The notes beneath the pieces are model-generated. The model was not told the origin of the DNA, ran no database searches, and was given only the letters and a program-made list of their open reading frames with translations. Below, one piece after another: positions 13,777-22,500 of a DNA stretch of 37,243 bases. Within the stretch, counting starts at the first letter, position 1; each line of letters begins with the position of its first letter. The DNA lies in the IMG/VR virus record IMGVR_UViG_3300033153_005330, positions 1 to 37,243 of that record. One strand, 5' to 3'. Both the position numbers and the translations under genes were made by a program. This DNA is from a virus.

Positions 13777-14412
13777 ATGTTTTTCAAGAACAGGCTAGCC
13801 AAGCACCTTGGCACAGACGAGCAAATTCTCGCATTATCAGCAAGCGGAGTTAACGCACTATTTAAGCAACAAATACAACCGTGCGATATGCGCGGTGTGT
13901 GGAAATTTGACGATCTAATAGATGCGTCCATCGTAGCGAACAAATGCGACCTTGAAGGAAATCCGCTATGGAAGCAGGCTGTTGTCTACGTATATGTGAT
14001 GTGCCCATCGACTCATTCGATATTCACATATAGACGCAACAGAGGCGACGCGCGCCTGAGCAGGCTGTATTCTATTGGCGTTGGCGGGCATGTGAATCTC
14101 AATGATATAATGGTGGGGGGCGACTTCTATGATGCCATATATCGCGCCGCGAACAGAGAGCTTGATGAGGAAGTGGAATTCGGCTCGGCTGGCACACTAC
14201 AATACACATACATCATCAATGACAACTCAAATTCAGTAGGCAAAGACCATGTTGGCATTGTAATGAAGACAATGGTAGCTGGTGAGGCGTATAGGCTAAA
14301 TGAGCCTGACGCATTTATCGAAGAGCACTGTGGGTTTGTGTCGATAGAGGATCTGGGTAATTTAGAATACGAGAGCTGGTCACGGCTTTTGGTTAATGAG
14401 ATAACAAGGTAG
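13777..14412 (+). CDS. Nudix hydrolase-like protein
   Basis: A 211-residue protein with a Nudix box. Gly-Gly-His-Val at 103-106 starts the box and R-E-L-D-E-E-V at 127-133 is its catalytic helix; the insertion between G and the helix is longer than in the G-x5-E consensus. Nudix enzymes hydrolyse nucleoside diphosphate derivatives. Next to nrdJ a nucleotide-pool role is likely, but the substrate is open. I chose ATG 13777 because AAAGGA lies seven bases upstream; earlier starts at 13714 and 13741 precede the transcript or sit in the leader hairpin. It ends six bases before nrdJ. Confidence 0.75.
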   Translation: MFFKNRLAKHLGTDEQILALSASGVNALFKQQIQPCDMRGVWKFDDLIDASIVANKCDLEGNPLWKQAVVYVYVMCPSTHSIFTYRRNRGDARLSRLYSIGVGGHVNLNDIMVGGDFYDAIYRAANRELDEEVEFGSAGTLQYTYIINDNSNSVGKDHVGIVMKTMVAGEAYRLNEPDAFIEEHCGFVSIEDLGNLEYESWSRLLVNEITR

Positions 14413-14417
14413 GTTGA

Positions 14418-17400
14418 ATGTTCAAGAATAGTTCCGTCGTAGAGAAGTTGTTACGTGATAGATATTACACAGAGCATGAGTCATCGTGGGAGCAAATAGC
14501 GCAGCGTGTATCTAGGTACGTTGCGTCTGCTGGGGTAGTACGTGGAGAAGATACCCTGACAGATATTAAGACTAACGAAGCAATCTTCTACGATGCTATT
14601 ATGCGTAGATACATTATCCCTAACAGCCCGACCTTGTTCTCGGCTGGATTCAACACTTCCGTGTCGCTTTTATACAAAGACATTAGCGAGATGTCGCTTA
14701 GCGATTACCAAGAGATATACGACTCACGGCGTAGTAATGGGTCATTGAGCGCTTGCTTTGTCCTCGGCATAGAAGATAGTATGGAATCAATCTATACAGC
14801 TCTCAGAGAAATGGCGCTAGTAACCCAGAGCGGCGGAGGAGTCGGGTTTGACTTCTCAAAGCTCCGCCCTAAAGGGTGTGCTGTTAATGGAGCAGGGGGA
14901 GTCAGCTCAGGGCCACTTTCTTTCATGAAAGTCTTTGACGTATCTGCCGACGCAATCAAACAGGGCGGAAAGCGCAGAGCTGCCTTAATGGGCATACTGG
15001 ACTACGACCATCCAGACGCAATGGACTTTATCAGCGCCAAAAAGGACAATGATGGCAAGAGCGTACTAAGTTACTTCAACATCTCATTAGACATAAACCC
15101 AGACGAGTTCATTAGATTGCTAGACGAGGACGGCGACGTAGTATTTACTCATGAGAAATCTGGGGACATAGGGACAATCAACGCTCGTGAATACCTGCAT
15201 ATGATTGCAGAGAATGCATGGAAGACTGGCGATCCTGGGATAGTGTTCACGAGCAGGCACAATGAGTACAGCGCGTATTCGAATACAATGCCGTGTGATG
15301 CTACTAACCCTTGCCAGCCAGCATTCGCTACAGTATTAACGCCTTCTGGTATTAGACAATTCAAAGATATAGATACTGGTAGTGTTATATGGTCTGGTAA
15401 TGCGTGGACAACAGTGGCGCGTAAATTGCGCACGGGCACAAAAGACGTGTATGTCTACGGCACAACGTCAGGGAGATTTGTAGGCACAGAAAACCATCGC
15501 GTTGTAACTAAACATGGAAAACTAAACGTATCTGAGGCACATGAGATTCTTGTCGGCGGTGGCGTGTGCTCATTAGCTAGCGAGCTTGACCCGCAAGACG
15601 TGATGGATGGATTAGTTATCGGTGACGGGTCTGTCCATGCGGCCAGCAATAACAAGGTCGTTCTATACATTGGAGAAAATGATCTTTCGTACTTTGATTC
15701 AGAGATATCTGATCTTCTCAATAATTTCCCAGGAATCCACGTATACGATAGAGAAAAAGGCACTGGCGCGTGGACTATTACAACAACTGTGCGGGCAGAC
15801 GAGTTACCGAGGACATACAACAGAACTATCCCAGAGAGATTCTATCAGGGAGATGAAAAGAAGGTAAGGGGTTTCCTGCGTGGATTATATTCTGCGAACG
15901 GGTGTTCAATATACAGAGGGGATCGCATTGCTAGAGTATCACTAAAGGCGTCTAGCTTGAGCATTATAGAGATGGCGCAAGACATGCTATCGTCCATTGG
16001 TATCCGTTCGTATTATACAACTAACAAATCAACAACTGTGAAACATCATAATGGCACATACACAGGGAGACAAAGCTACGATCTGAATATTAGCACGGAT
16101 CGCGGAATTTTCTTTGCTAAAGTTGGATTTATACAGCCGTATAAATATGGAGAACTTGGCGGTGTACTTAACGGCGACAAGTATGCAACTATCGTATCAC
16201 GCGAATTACTTGGTAAGTTTGATGTTTATGACATTACCGTAGATTCTCCAGAGCACACATACTGGACTGGCGGGCTAATCGTGTCAAACTGCGGAGAGCA
16301 GTTCCTGATGAGTAATGGCTCATGCAACCTAATGGCAATCGACATAGCCAAATGCGGTAGTATACCAGAGATCAATCGCTACGCACGTATTGCCACGCGT
16401 TTCCTAGATCACATCATTGATATCAACTCATTCCCTCTGAAGCAAATCGCAGATACGAATTTGCGATATCGCGATATCGGTCTCGGCGTTATGGGCGTGC
16501 ATGACTATCTCATTGACAAGGACTTGCAATACGGCTCTGAGACTGGCAGGTTAGAGATTGCTCGTGTGATGGCTAATATAACAAACACTGCTTACCTTAT
16601 CAGCTCTGGGATGGCTCAGAAGTACGGGGCTGCACCAGTGTTCTCTGGGAGTAGATTCATTACAGAGAATTTGTTCAGCCCAATTCGAATGCTTGATCAT
16701 AATAGCATGGCGGATATTAACAGCAAGCTAAGAATGACCTTTGATATCGTCAGGCGCAACGGCTTGCGGAATATGTCAGTCACAACGATAGCGCCGACGG
16801 GATCTACCTCCTTGATTTCTGAGTGCAGTTCTGGGATCGAGCCGGTTTTCCTTTTTGCACATCGTAGGACAATGGTCTCGAAATCTGGGGAAGACGCAGT
16901 GTTGAATATGGCACATCTTTCTATCCCAGAGCAATACATTGATCGAGTGCTTGATGGCGAAAGTCTATATGATCTTACTGGAGATGGCAAATACCGCTCC
17001 GCACAGGAGATCGCCCCCGAAGACCATCTAATGATGCAGGCGTATGCGCAGGCATATGTAACTAACTCAATTAGTAAAACGATCAATTTGCCAAATAGCG
17101 CTACGGTGGAGGATATAGAGCGGATCTATAAACTAGCAATGCGCGGTGGAGTGAAAGGCTTAACTGTGTACCGTGACCAAAGTTTGATGTGGCAACCGCT
17201 CGCGAAGCCAGAGAAGAAAGAAATCGCATTTACACTAATGCCAGAGCGCGACAAAGAACTATCTGGATATACCAGAGTCCATAACGACGGCGGGCGCAAG
17301 ACATACGTTACCGTGAACTTCAATGACGACGTTGAGCCAGTAGAGGTATTCATCAATGGAGACAGCAGGGTAAGCGAGCTTATAGGCAGGATGGTCTCTA

Positions 17401-17681
17401 TGGCATTGCGACATGGTGTAACGCCAGAAAAGGTCGTTAACCAGCTCATCAAAACTGGCGGGTATGCAGCAGAGATAGGAGAGATACTCTATAAAATGAT
17501 GGTGAATGCATATGAAGACAGGCCACTGATAGAGTATGAGTGGGAAAAGACGTCATATGGATTCTCAGTCAATAGCAGGGGTGATATTAAGTGCCCGTCG
17601 TGTGGCGGGATTAATACAATTCATATGACTGAATCCTGCGTCTTATGCAGCAGCTGTGGATATTCGCTCTGTAATGCATAA
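14418..17681 (+). CDS. nrdJ: Class II ribonucleotide reductase with intein
   Basis: A 1087-residue precursor; removal of the 326-residue intein leaves 761 residues, normal for adenosylcobalamin-dependent NrdJ. Exteins show N-S-P-T-L-F-S-A-G near residue 70, S-G-G-G-V-G-F-D-F-S-K-L-R-P, and N-P-C-G-E formed only after splicing (N-P at 297-298, C-G-E from 625). The C-terminal zinc ribbon (C-P-S-C-G ... C-V-L-C-S-S-C-G-Y-S-L-C) marks the class II type. It reduces ribonucleoside di- or triphosphates without oxygen, so the host must have or import cobalamin. AAGGTAGG lies upstream of ATG 14418. Confidence 0.93.
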   Translation: MFKNSSVVEKLLRDRYYTEHESSWEQIAQRVSRYVASAGVVRGEDTLTDIKTNEAIFYDAIMRRYIIPNSPTLFSAGFNTSVSLLYKDISEMSLSDYQEIYDSRRSNGSLSACFVLGIEDSMESIYTALREMALVTQSGGGVGFDFSKLRPKGCAVNGAGGVSSGPLSFMKVFDVSADAIKQGGKRRAALMGILDYDHPDAMDFISAKKDNDGKSVLSYFNISLDINPDEFIRLLDEDGDVVFTHEKSGDIGTINAREYLHMIAENAWKTGDPGIVFTSRHNEYSAYSNTMPCDATNPCQPAFATVLTPSGIRQFKDIDTGSVIWSGNAWTTVARKLRTGTKDVYVYGTTSGRFVGTENHRVVTKHGKLNVSEAHEILVGGGVCSLASELDPQDVMDGLVIGDGSVHAASNNKVVLYIGENDLSYFDSEISDLLNNFPGIHVYDREKGTGAWTITTTVRADELPRTYNRTIPERFYQGDEKKVRGFLRGLYSANGCSIYRGDRIARVSLKASSLSIIEMAQDMLSSIGIRSYYTTNKSTTVKHHNGTYTGRQSYDLNISTDRGIFFAKVGFIQPYKYGELGGVLNGDKYATIVSRELLGKFDVYDITVDSPEHTYWTGGLIVSNCGEQFLMSNGSCNLMAIDIAKCGSIPEINRYARIATRFLDHIIDINSFPLKQIADTNLRYRDIGLGVMGVHDYLIDKDLQYGSETGRLEIARVMANITNTAYLISSGMAQKYGAAPVFSGSRFITENLFSPIRMLDHNSMADINSKLRMTFDIVRRNGLRNMSVTTIAPTGSTSLISECSSGIEPVFLFAHRRTMVSKSGEDAVLNMAHLSIPEQYIDRVLDGESLYDLTGDGKYRSAQEIAPEDHLMMQAYAQAYVTNSISKTINLPNSATVEDIERIYKLAMRGGVKGLTVYRDQSLMWQPLAKPEKKEIAFTLMPERDKELSGYTRVHNDGGRKTYVTVNFNDDVEPVEVFINGDSRVSELIGRMVSMALRHGVTPEKVVNQLIKTGGYAAEIGEILYKMMVNAYEDRPLIEYEWEKTSYGFSVNSRGDIKCPSCGGINTIHMTESCVLCSSCGYSLCNA
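15312..16289 (+). mobile_element. Intein in nrdJ (N-P / C-G-E site)
   Basis: Residues 299-624 of the precursor. The intein starts with Cys299 (C-Q-P-A-F-A-T-V-L-T-P-S-G), has the splicing block B G-T-E-N-H-R-V, and ends W-T-G-G-L-I-V-S-N before Cys625 of the extein. The penultimate residue is Ser instead of the usual His. A LAGLIDADG endonuclease lies inside: V-M-D-G-L-V-I-G-D-G keeps its Asp, but the second motif F-L-R-G-L-Y-S-A-N-G has Asn in its place. Splicing is probably functional because the reductase motif is only complete afterwards. Endonuclease activity may be reduced to nicking or lost. Insertion at the substrate-site Cys is a known hotspot in reductases. Confidence 0.92.
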
Positions 17682-17703
17682 AGCGACTGTGTACATATAA
17701 CAT

Positions 17704-17739
17704 TTAACGTTGCACTACCTTCAGCCTCTAGTTTATACT
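17704..17739 (+). promoter_or_regulatory. Class B promoter, copy 2
   Basis: TTAACGTT at 17704-17711 (the same variant as copy 1), 22 bases, TATACT at 17734-17739. TTGCAC at 17710-17715 could act as a weak -35 with 18-base spacing. The predicted start, near 17746, lies between the two arms of the inverted repeat at 17720-17760. Confidence 0.6.
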
Positions 17740-17760
17740 ATACATAAATTGGAGGCTGAA
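17720..17760 (+). promoter_or_regulatory. Inverted repeat sequestering RBS
   Basis: TTCAGCCTC at 17720-17728 is the exact reverse complement of GAGGCTGAA at 17752-17760. The 3' arm contains the GGAGG ribosome binding site of the nuclease gene. The 5' arm lies upstream of the local transcription start. In mRNA reading through from nrdJ the site would be paired and hidden; in mRNA started at 17746 the 5' arm is missing and the site is free. Confidence 0.65.
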
Positions 17761-17765
17761 ATCAT

Positions 17766-18881
17766 ATGGTTAAACACACGATAGAAGAAATCAAAGAATT
17801 AGCTCGCGCAAAAGGTGGCGAATGTTTATCAGATAAATATATTAGTACGAGAACAAAATTAACTTTTAAGTGCTCTAAGGGGCATATATGGGAAGCAATA
17901 CCGCAGGGTATTTTATACACCGACACATGGTGCCGAGTATGCGCCGGGCACGTAGTCACGCTGGAGGACTTGCAAAAGATTGCCGCAGAAAGAGGCGGAG
18001 AATGTCTGTCAAATGAGTATGAGGGCCACCAGATAAAATTGTTATGGCGATGCTCCAGGGGCCATGAATGGCTCACTACTCCTAGCTTAATTAAACAAGG
18101 CAAATGGTGCCCGCAATGCTATGCGGAACGATATGGGAGAAGCCTTATTAAATACGCGATAGAGGATATGCGCTCTATGGCTGCGCAGCGCGGCGGGGAA
18201 TGCCTATCTAGTGAATATATCAATAGCACAACAAAGTTATTATGGCGATGCAAGCACGGGCACGAATTCTATGCCCATAGCGCCAGCGTCAGAAGTGGCA
18301 GATGGTGTAAGAAATGCGCGGGAGTTGCTAATGCCAAGATACACAGGAAGCATACAATAGAAGAAATGCGCGGGCTCGCCGCAGAGCGCGGGGGAGAATG
18401 CCTATCTAACAAATATGTGAATACGCTCACAAAGCTGCGCTGGAGATGCTCTAAGGGACATGAATGGCGAACTGCGGCGCAGAATATTTTATATCGCGAC
18501 CAATGGTGCCCGATATGCTGCAAAATAGGATATAGAGAGGGCGTTTTCCGTAACGCAATTGAAAATATAACAGGGCGCCCGTTCCATTCTATTAGGCCAG
18601 CATGGCTAAGAAATCGTCATGGCTATGTATTAGAGATAGATGGATTCAATGAAGAACTGATGCTTGGATTTGAATATCAGGGCCAGCAACATTTTGAATA
18701 CATCCCAAGATTTCATGGCAAAAAAGGCAGTGGTAAACTTGCTCGGCAACAGCAGAACGACTATGACAAAAAGATCGCACTTCAGGAGCGCGGTATTAAA
18801 ATGCTATATCCAGATTACAGATTAGACGTGACAAAGTTCGATAGCTTTATCCGCGAGAGACTCCCAGCATATAGCCAATAA
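17766..18881 (+). CDS. Zinc-ribbon repeat / Vsr-like endonuclease
   Basis: A 371-residue protein. Residues 1-255 are four tandem repeats of about 62-66 residues, each with G-G-E-C-L-S, then K-L-x-(F/W)-(K/R)-C-x2-G-H and W-C-x2-C, i.e. one zinc site per repeat (C36/H40/C56/C59 in the first). Residues 256-371 look like a Vsr/PD-(D/E)XK nuclease: E290-x-D292, then F-E-Y-Q-G-Q-Q-H-F (E303, H309) and N-D-Y-D (332, 334). This resembles the EDxHD group of phage homing endonucleases. Its position right after an intein-bearing gene, its own regulated promoter and its terminator fit a mobile free-standing endonuclease. The target is probably nearby. GGAGG is ten bases before the ATG. Confidence 0.8.
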   Translation: MVKHTIEEIKELARAKGGECLSDKYISTRTKLTFKCSKGHIWEAIPQGILYTDTWCRVCAGHVVTLEDLQKIAAERGGECLSNEYEGHQIKLLWRCSRGHEWLTTPSLIKQGKWCPQCYAERYGRSLIKYAIEDMRSMAAQRGGECLSSEYINSTTKLLWRCKHGHEFYAHSASVRSGRWCKKCAGVANAKIHRKHTIEEMRGLAAERGGECLSNKYVNTLTKLRWRCSKGHEWRTAAQNILYRDQWCPICCKIGYREGVFRNAIENITGRPFHSIRPAWLRNRHGYVLEIDGFNEELMLGFEYQGQQHFEYIPRFHGKKGSGKLARQQQNDYDKKIALQERGIKMLYPDYRLDVTKFDSFIRERLPAYSQ

Positions 18882-18893
18882 CACAAAAAATCA

Positions 18894-18923
18894 GGGGAGC
18901 CCGATTAAGGACTCCCCTTTTTT
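18894..18923. terminator. Bidirectional terminator
   Basis: GGGGAG at 18894-18899 pairs with CTCCCC at 18912-18917, flanked by a T run on the right (18918-18923) and an A run on the left (18886-18891). It works for both converging units: the + nuclease gene and the - lysis/recombination operon. Confidence 0.85.
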
Positions 18924-19407
18924 AGTTTAGCACAATGCAATTGTCAATCCTGAGTATCTTCTCCCACTCTGGATGCCTATGCCCAGTCTCATAGCACTCA
19001 ATTGCTATACCGCCCCTTTGGAACCTAGCGTTGAAGGCTCCGCTCTTGCTGAATTTCAGATAGCAGTTCTCGCCAACGTCCTCAGAGAGTCTTTCCCTGA
19101 GATTATCATACGAGTTATTATTCAGCCAGTCGGGTATGATGTCTGGGTTCTCTGGCTTTTTCTCGCTGTCTGCAAGCATCGCGTCGAAGTCAAACTTAAA
19201 CCGCTTCGCTGACCCGTCAGACTCCTCGATGTATGCATGTGGCATTTCCTCAATGATCTCAGCCATCTTCACGTAGATATTAGACTTGCTGATATTAGCA
19301 ATGGCGGACATATCATTATATGTCAACCACTCCATCTCATGCTCTGTGCAATATGTCTGGAACTCAATGATGCGTTTAGTCCACGTTTTTGTTAAACTTT
19401 TTGACAT
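18922..19407 (-). CDS. Hypothetical protein, last gene of minus operon
   Basis: A 161-residue charged protein. Residues 25-55 could be a helix-turn-helix (Y-N-D-M-S-A-I-A-N-I-S-K-S-N-I-Y-V-K-M). The rest has W-L-N-N-N-S-Y-D-N-L-R-E-R-L and a C-terminal G-H-R-H-P-E-W-E-K. GGGGGAA precedes its ATG on the minus strand. It overlaps the putative holin gene by 32 bases. A spanin or lysis regulator would fit the location, but it has no membrane segment or lipobox, so I leave the function open. Confidence 0.6.
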   Translation of the reverse strand: MSKSLTKTWTKRIIEFQTYCTEHEMEWLTYNDMSAIANISKSNIYVKMAEIIEEMPHAYIEESDGSAKRFKFDFDAMLADSEKKPENPDIIPDWLNNNSYDNLRERLSEDVGENCYLKFSKSGAFNARFQRGGIAIECYETGHRHPEWEKILRIDNCIVLN

Positions 19408-19564
19408 TATTCCCCCACGTTAGAATCGAAAACAAAACACAGATCACCAAATGCAGCAACCCACACACAGACATCGCCCATCCACCAGCGAGCCCCATGA
19501 TACCCAGATACCAATAAAAGATTGTCGCCGCAGCGAACATTACTGCAATTATACCACCGAACAT
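19376..19564 (-). CDS. Putative two-helix holin
   Basis: A 62-residue protein with two transmembrane segments (about 2-20 and 27-50), a short Gly-rich turn and a basic tail (N-N-V-K-K-F-N-K). Small size, two helices, charged C-terminus and position directly downstream of the lysin fit a class II holin, which would permeabilise the inner membrane and time lysis. GAGGAG precedes the ATG. A four-helix holin-like protein exists at 28738, so the choice between them is open. Confidence 0.55.
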   Translation of the reverse strand: MFGGIIAVMFAAATIFYWYLGIMGLAGGWAMSVCGLLHLVICVLFSILTWGNNVKKFNKNVD

Positions 19565-19573
19565 TTTATCTCC

Positions 19574-22500
19574 TCACAGTGCTGGCGACATAGGCGCGCC
19601 GTCTTGATTGTACCATCCACTACCAATCCACCTTTGGTCTGCAACTCCCTGATCTGAGAAGGTCCATGAGCACATTCCGTCGAGTGTATTACGCTCACGC
19701 AGGAAATCATCTAGATACCACACATAATCACCCCAGCTATCCGCGTCATACAGATGCCACCCGTCGTCGCCGACAACGAAGCCATTGATTACAGGGAATG
19801 TAAGGTCTCGCATATGAGACGGACTATACACACCACCCTCTGTAGAAATGGTGATAGGGACGACGCCAAGCTCTTCGTAAAAGCGTTCCTGCATATGCTC
19901 ATAGTACATAATGCAGAAGTCGTCTACGTATCCATTCTGTTCTGGGTTGAAATCGAAAGGTTTATTGAACGGGCTGACGTGTACGGCAAGCCAGATCTTT
20001 CCTTGCTCCGCATACGATTTGAATTCTTCATAATAATGGTCAACAGTCCAATCCAAAATCTTGTTAAACCACATCACGCCAGACACAGTTTGATTGACAG
20101 CCCCTCGGTCTGTAGGCGCCATTGCCGGGAATGCGGCCCTGCCGCCGACTCTGATAATGTGCATTGCATCATCCCACCAAGATTGCGCTAGTGTATTAAC
20201 CTGACTAGAATTATGCCAGTCAGCATTAGCCATCTCAATGTTGGGCTCATTCATCCCCTCAATGTATTCTCCACCAGCCGCAACAACCTCAGCTGCATGC
20301 AGAACGACTCTTGGGTTCCTTCCAGGAAGGTGAGAGCCGGGCTCATAAAGCCTAACGACAGGCTCAATGCCTGAATCCTTTAGAACACGAACCCATGTTA
20401 GCACGCCGTGATTACCATTATACAAGAGCTTATACCAATGAGGAGTTTCTCTAAGAGAACGCAGCCTCGCGACCTCATTATCCATTCCGTTAACCGGCGC
20501 TGATAGAATTGGGGCAGCGTGTACGCCAGTGACATATGAGGCAGACGGGCGCCACATATTCACGAAAGTATTTTTCCAGTTACCGCTAACCGAAGATGCC
20601 CAGCCGGGGCACTCAGTAACGGTCCAGTCCATATGCCCAGTGATATCATTATCTGAGATCTGCATCTCAGAATGATCGACAGCCCAATTAGCAACCTCGA
20701 CCATAGACTGCAACTGTGCTAGTGTGGGGGCTGTTAAGTCTAGCCTGCCAACGACACCAACTGACAAATGATAATTAGGATAATCTGTATGGTCATGGTA
20801 GCAAGCCCACTCCAGCTCATTGGCCTTAACGATCTCGCCGTCTTCCATAATCCACAAAGTATATGGCTGCGAAGGTCGGCCAACGCCATCCTTCTCGTAT
20901 ATATACCAATCCATATCGGCGGGATCTACGGTTCCATATGTATGGTGGAATGTGAGTGCGTCAATTTCACTAACGCTACGCTGTATCCATCCGCCTGGGA
21001 ACTCAGGGATATCAGTCCTATATGGCAGCTCGCTTGTGACATCACGATCCCAAATCACGTCAGGAGGCGGAGCTCCCATGAACTCCACCTCAATACGCGG
21101 ATCAATATCAGCAGCCCAGGCTATCCAAGCGGGATGGTCTTTATACGCACGATCCCATACAGCCATTACTACTTCCATGCCAGCGTCAAGTAGCTCAGTT
21201 GCCCAAGACACAGCGTCTGTGGCAGCCGGGCCAACTGTTTGCTGAGTCTCTGCGCAGATAGCATAGATCTCGAAGCGCCGCTCAAGTGAGATATCTGCCT
21301 CGACTACATTATAGCGCTTATCATACGGCGCTACTGGCAGCTCGCACTCTGGAGGCAGCGGTTCAGTTTCTGGAGGAAGTGCGTTTTCCCTGCCATGTAC
21401 TGCAAGCATCATATCGCACAGCTCTGACCACATAGAGCGCATATCATATCGCGACCAGCCCTCGCCCATTGAGAACCCAGATAGGCCGAGGCAGTAGTAC
21501 AACTCAGACATCGCGTCGTCCGCTTTCGCAAATTCAGTAGTCAGACTCTCGACTGTCGGATACTCTGGGTGACCCCAAATACCACTATTGCCAATCTCTG
21601 TAACCGAGTACTCTGTGAATATGAATGGGAGAACGCAGTTGTTTGGGATAAGGATTTCGTCGTACAGTTGTATCGGGCGCAGTAGATGAGATTCCCATTC
21701 TGCTGGATACATACTTCTGCAGTACGCATGCAGGCTGAGAATGTGCCCGCTATACTCGGCTAACTGGAAGAACTCAGTCTGCTCCCAGATCTCGCGCCAG
21801 TCCTCGATCTCTGGAACGCCGGTGGAGTAAGACATAAGCGCGAGCTTAATGCCCCAGCTATTGGCGATATACATACATTCAACTGCAAACTCAGCCATTG
21901 GTATATGGCTGGGCGGGTCTTGTTCATTCCAGAGCTCCCAGTACTCTACAACATCCTTATATTCATCAATGATAGGCTTGAGGCTTTCCATATAAGCCGA
22001 AGCGCTGGAGTTGAAGTCTGGACCCTCGATGTTGATATTGGGGTCAGTCCCGTGCATTAGGCGCACGATGAACTTAGTAGTTGGGGAGAGAGCTTTGAGG
22101 TTGCGAACTGCCAGCATATCTTTTGCATAAGGAGCCACGATCTTGCAGTACGGCAGCGGGCTACCCTCTTCAGACATGCGCATGAGAATATCATACGACC
22201 CAGCTTCTCCTACACCATGGGGATGCCACTTAGAGCCAGTCTTGATTACAGGGTAATCATAATCGACGTCTTCTGGTGGCCCTGGCGGCGAAGCTTCCCC
22301 AATTTCTTCAAGGGAGAACTTAGTCATATAGCGGTCATTATGATGATTACGCCAGCGATTATCGCACCAGGAGAACACTGTGATCTTATCCGATTCTGCT
22401 GTAACAGTAACGCCTGGCAGCTCAGAGTATTCGTTATAGACGGCGTATGGCTCAGACCATACTACATTAGGGCTAAATGGACTCACCCCGCCAGTAGGGT

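Noticed and set aside
15455-15820. Minus-strand frame opposite the intein
   Set aside because: Antisense to an intact intein with recognisable splicing and endonuclease blocks.
17766-18520. Repeats in the zinc-ribbon gene as a CRISPR-like array
   Set aside because: The repeats are diverged protein-coding units of about 190-200 bases with conserved Cys/His, not identical short repeats with spacers.
20768-21245. Plus-strand frames opposite the lysin gene
   Set aside because: They are antisense to a continuous 1155-residue gene with clear catalytic motifs and have no ribosome binding sites.
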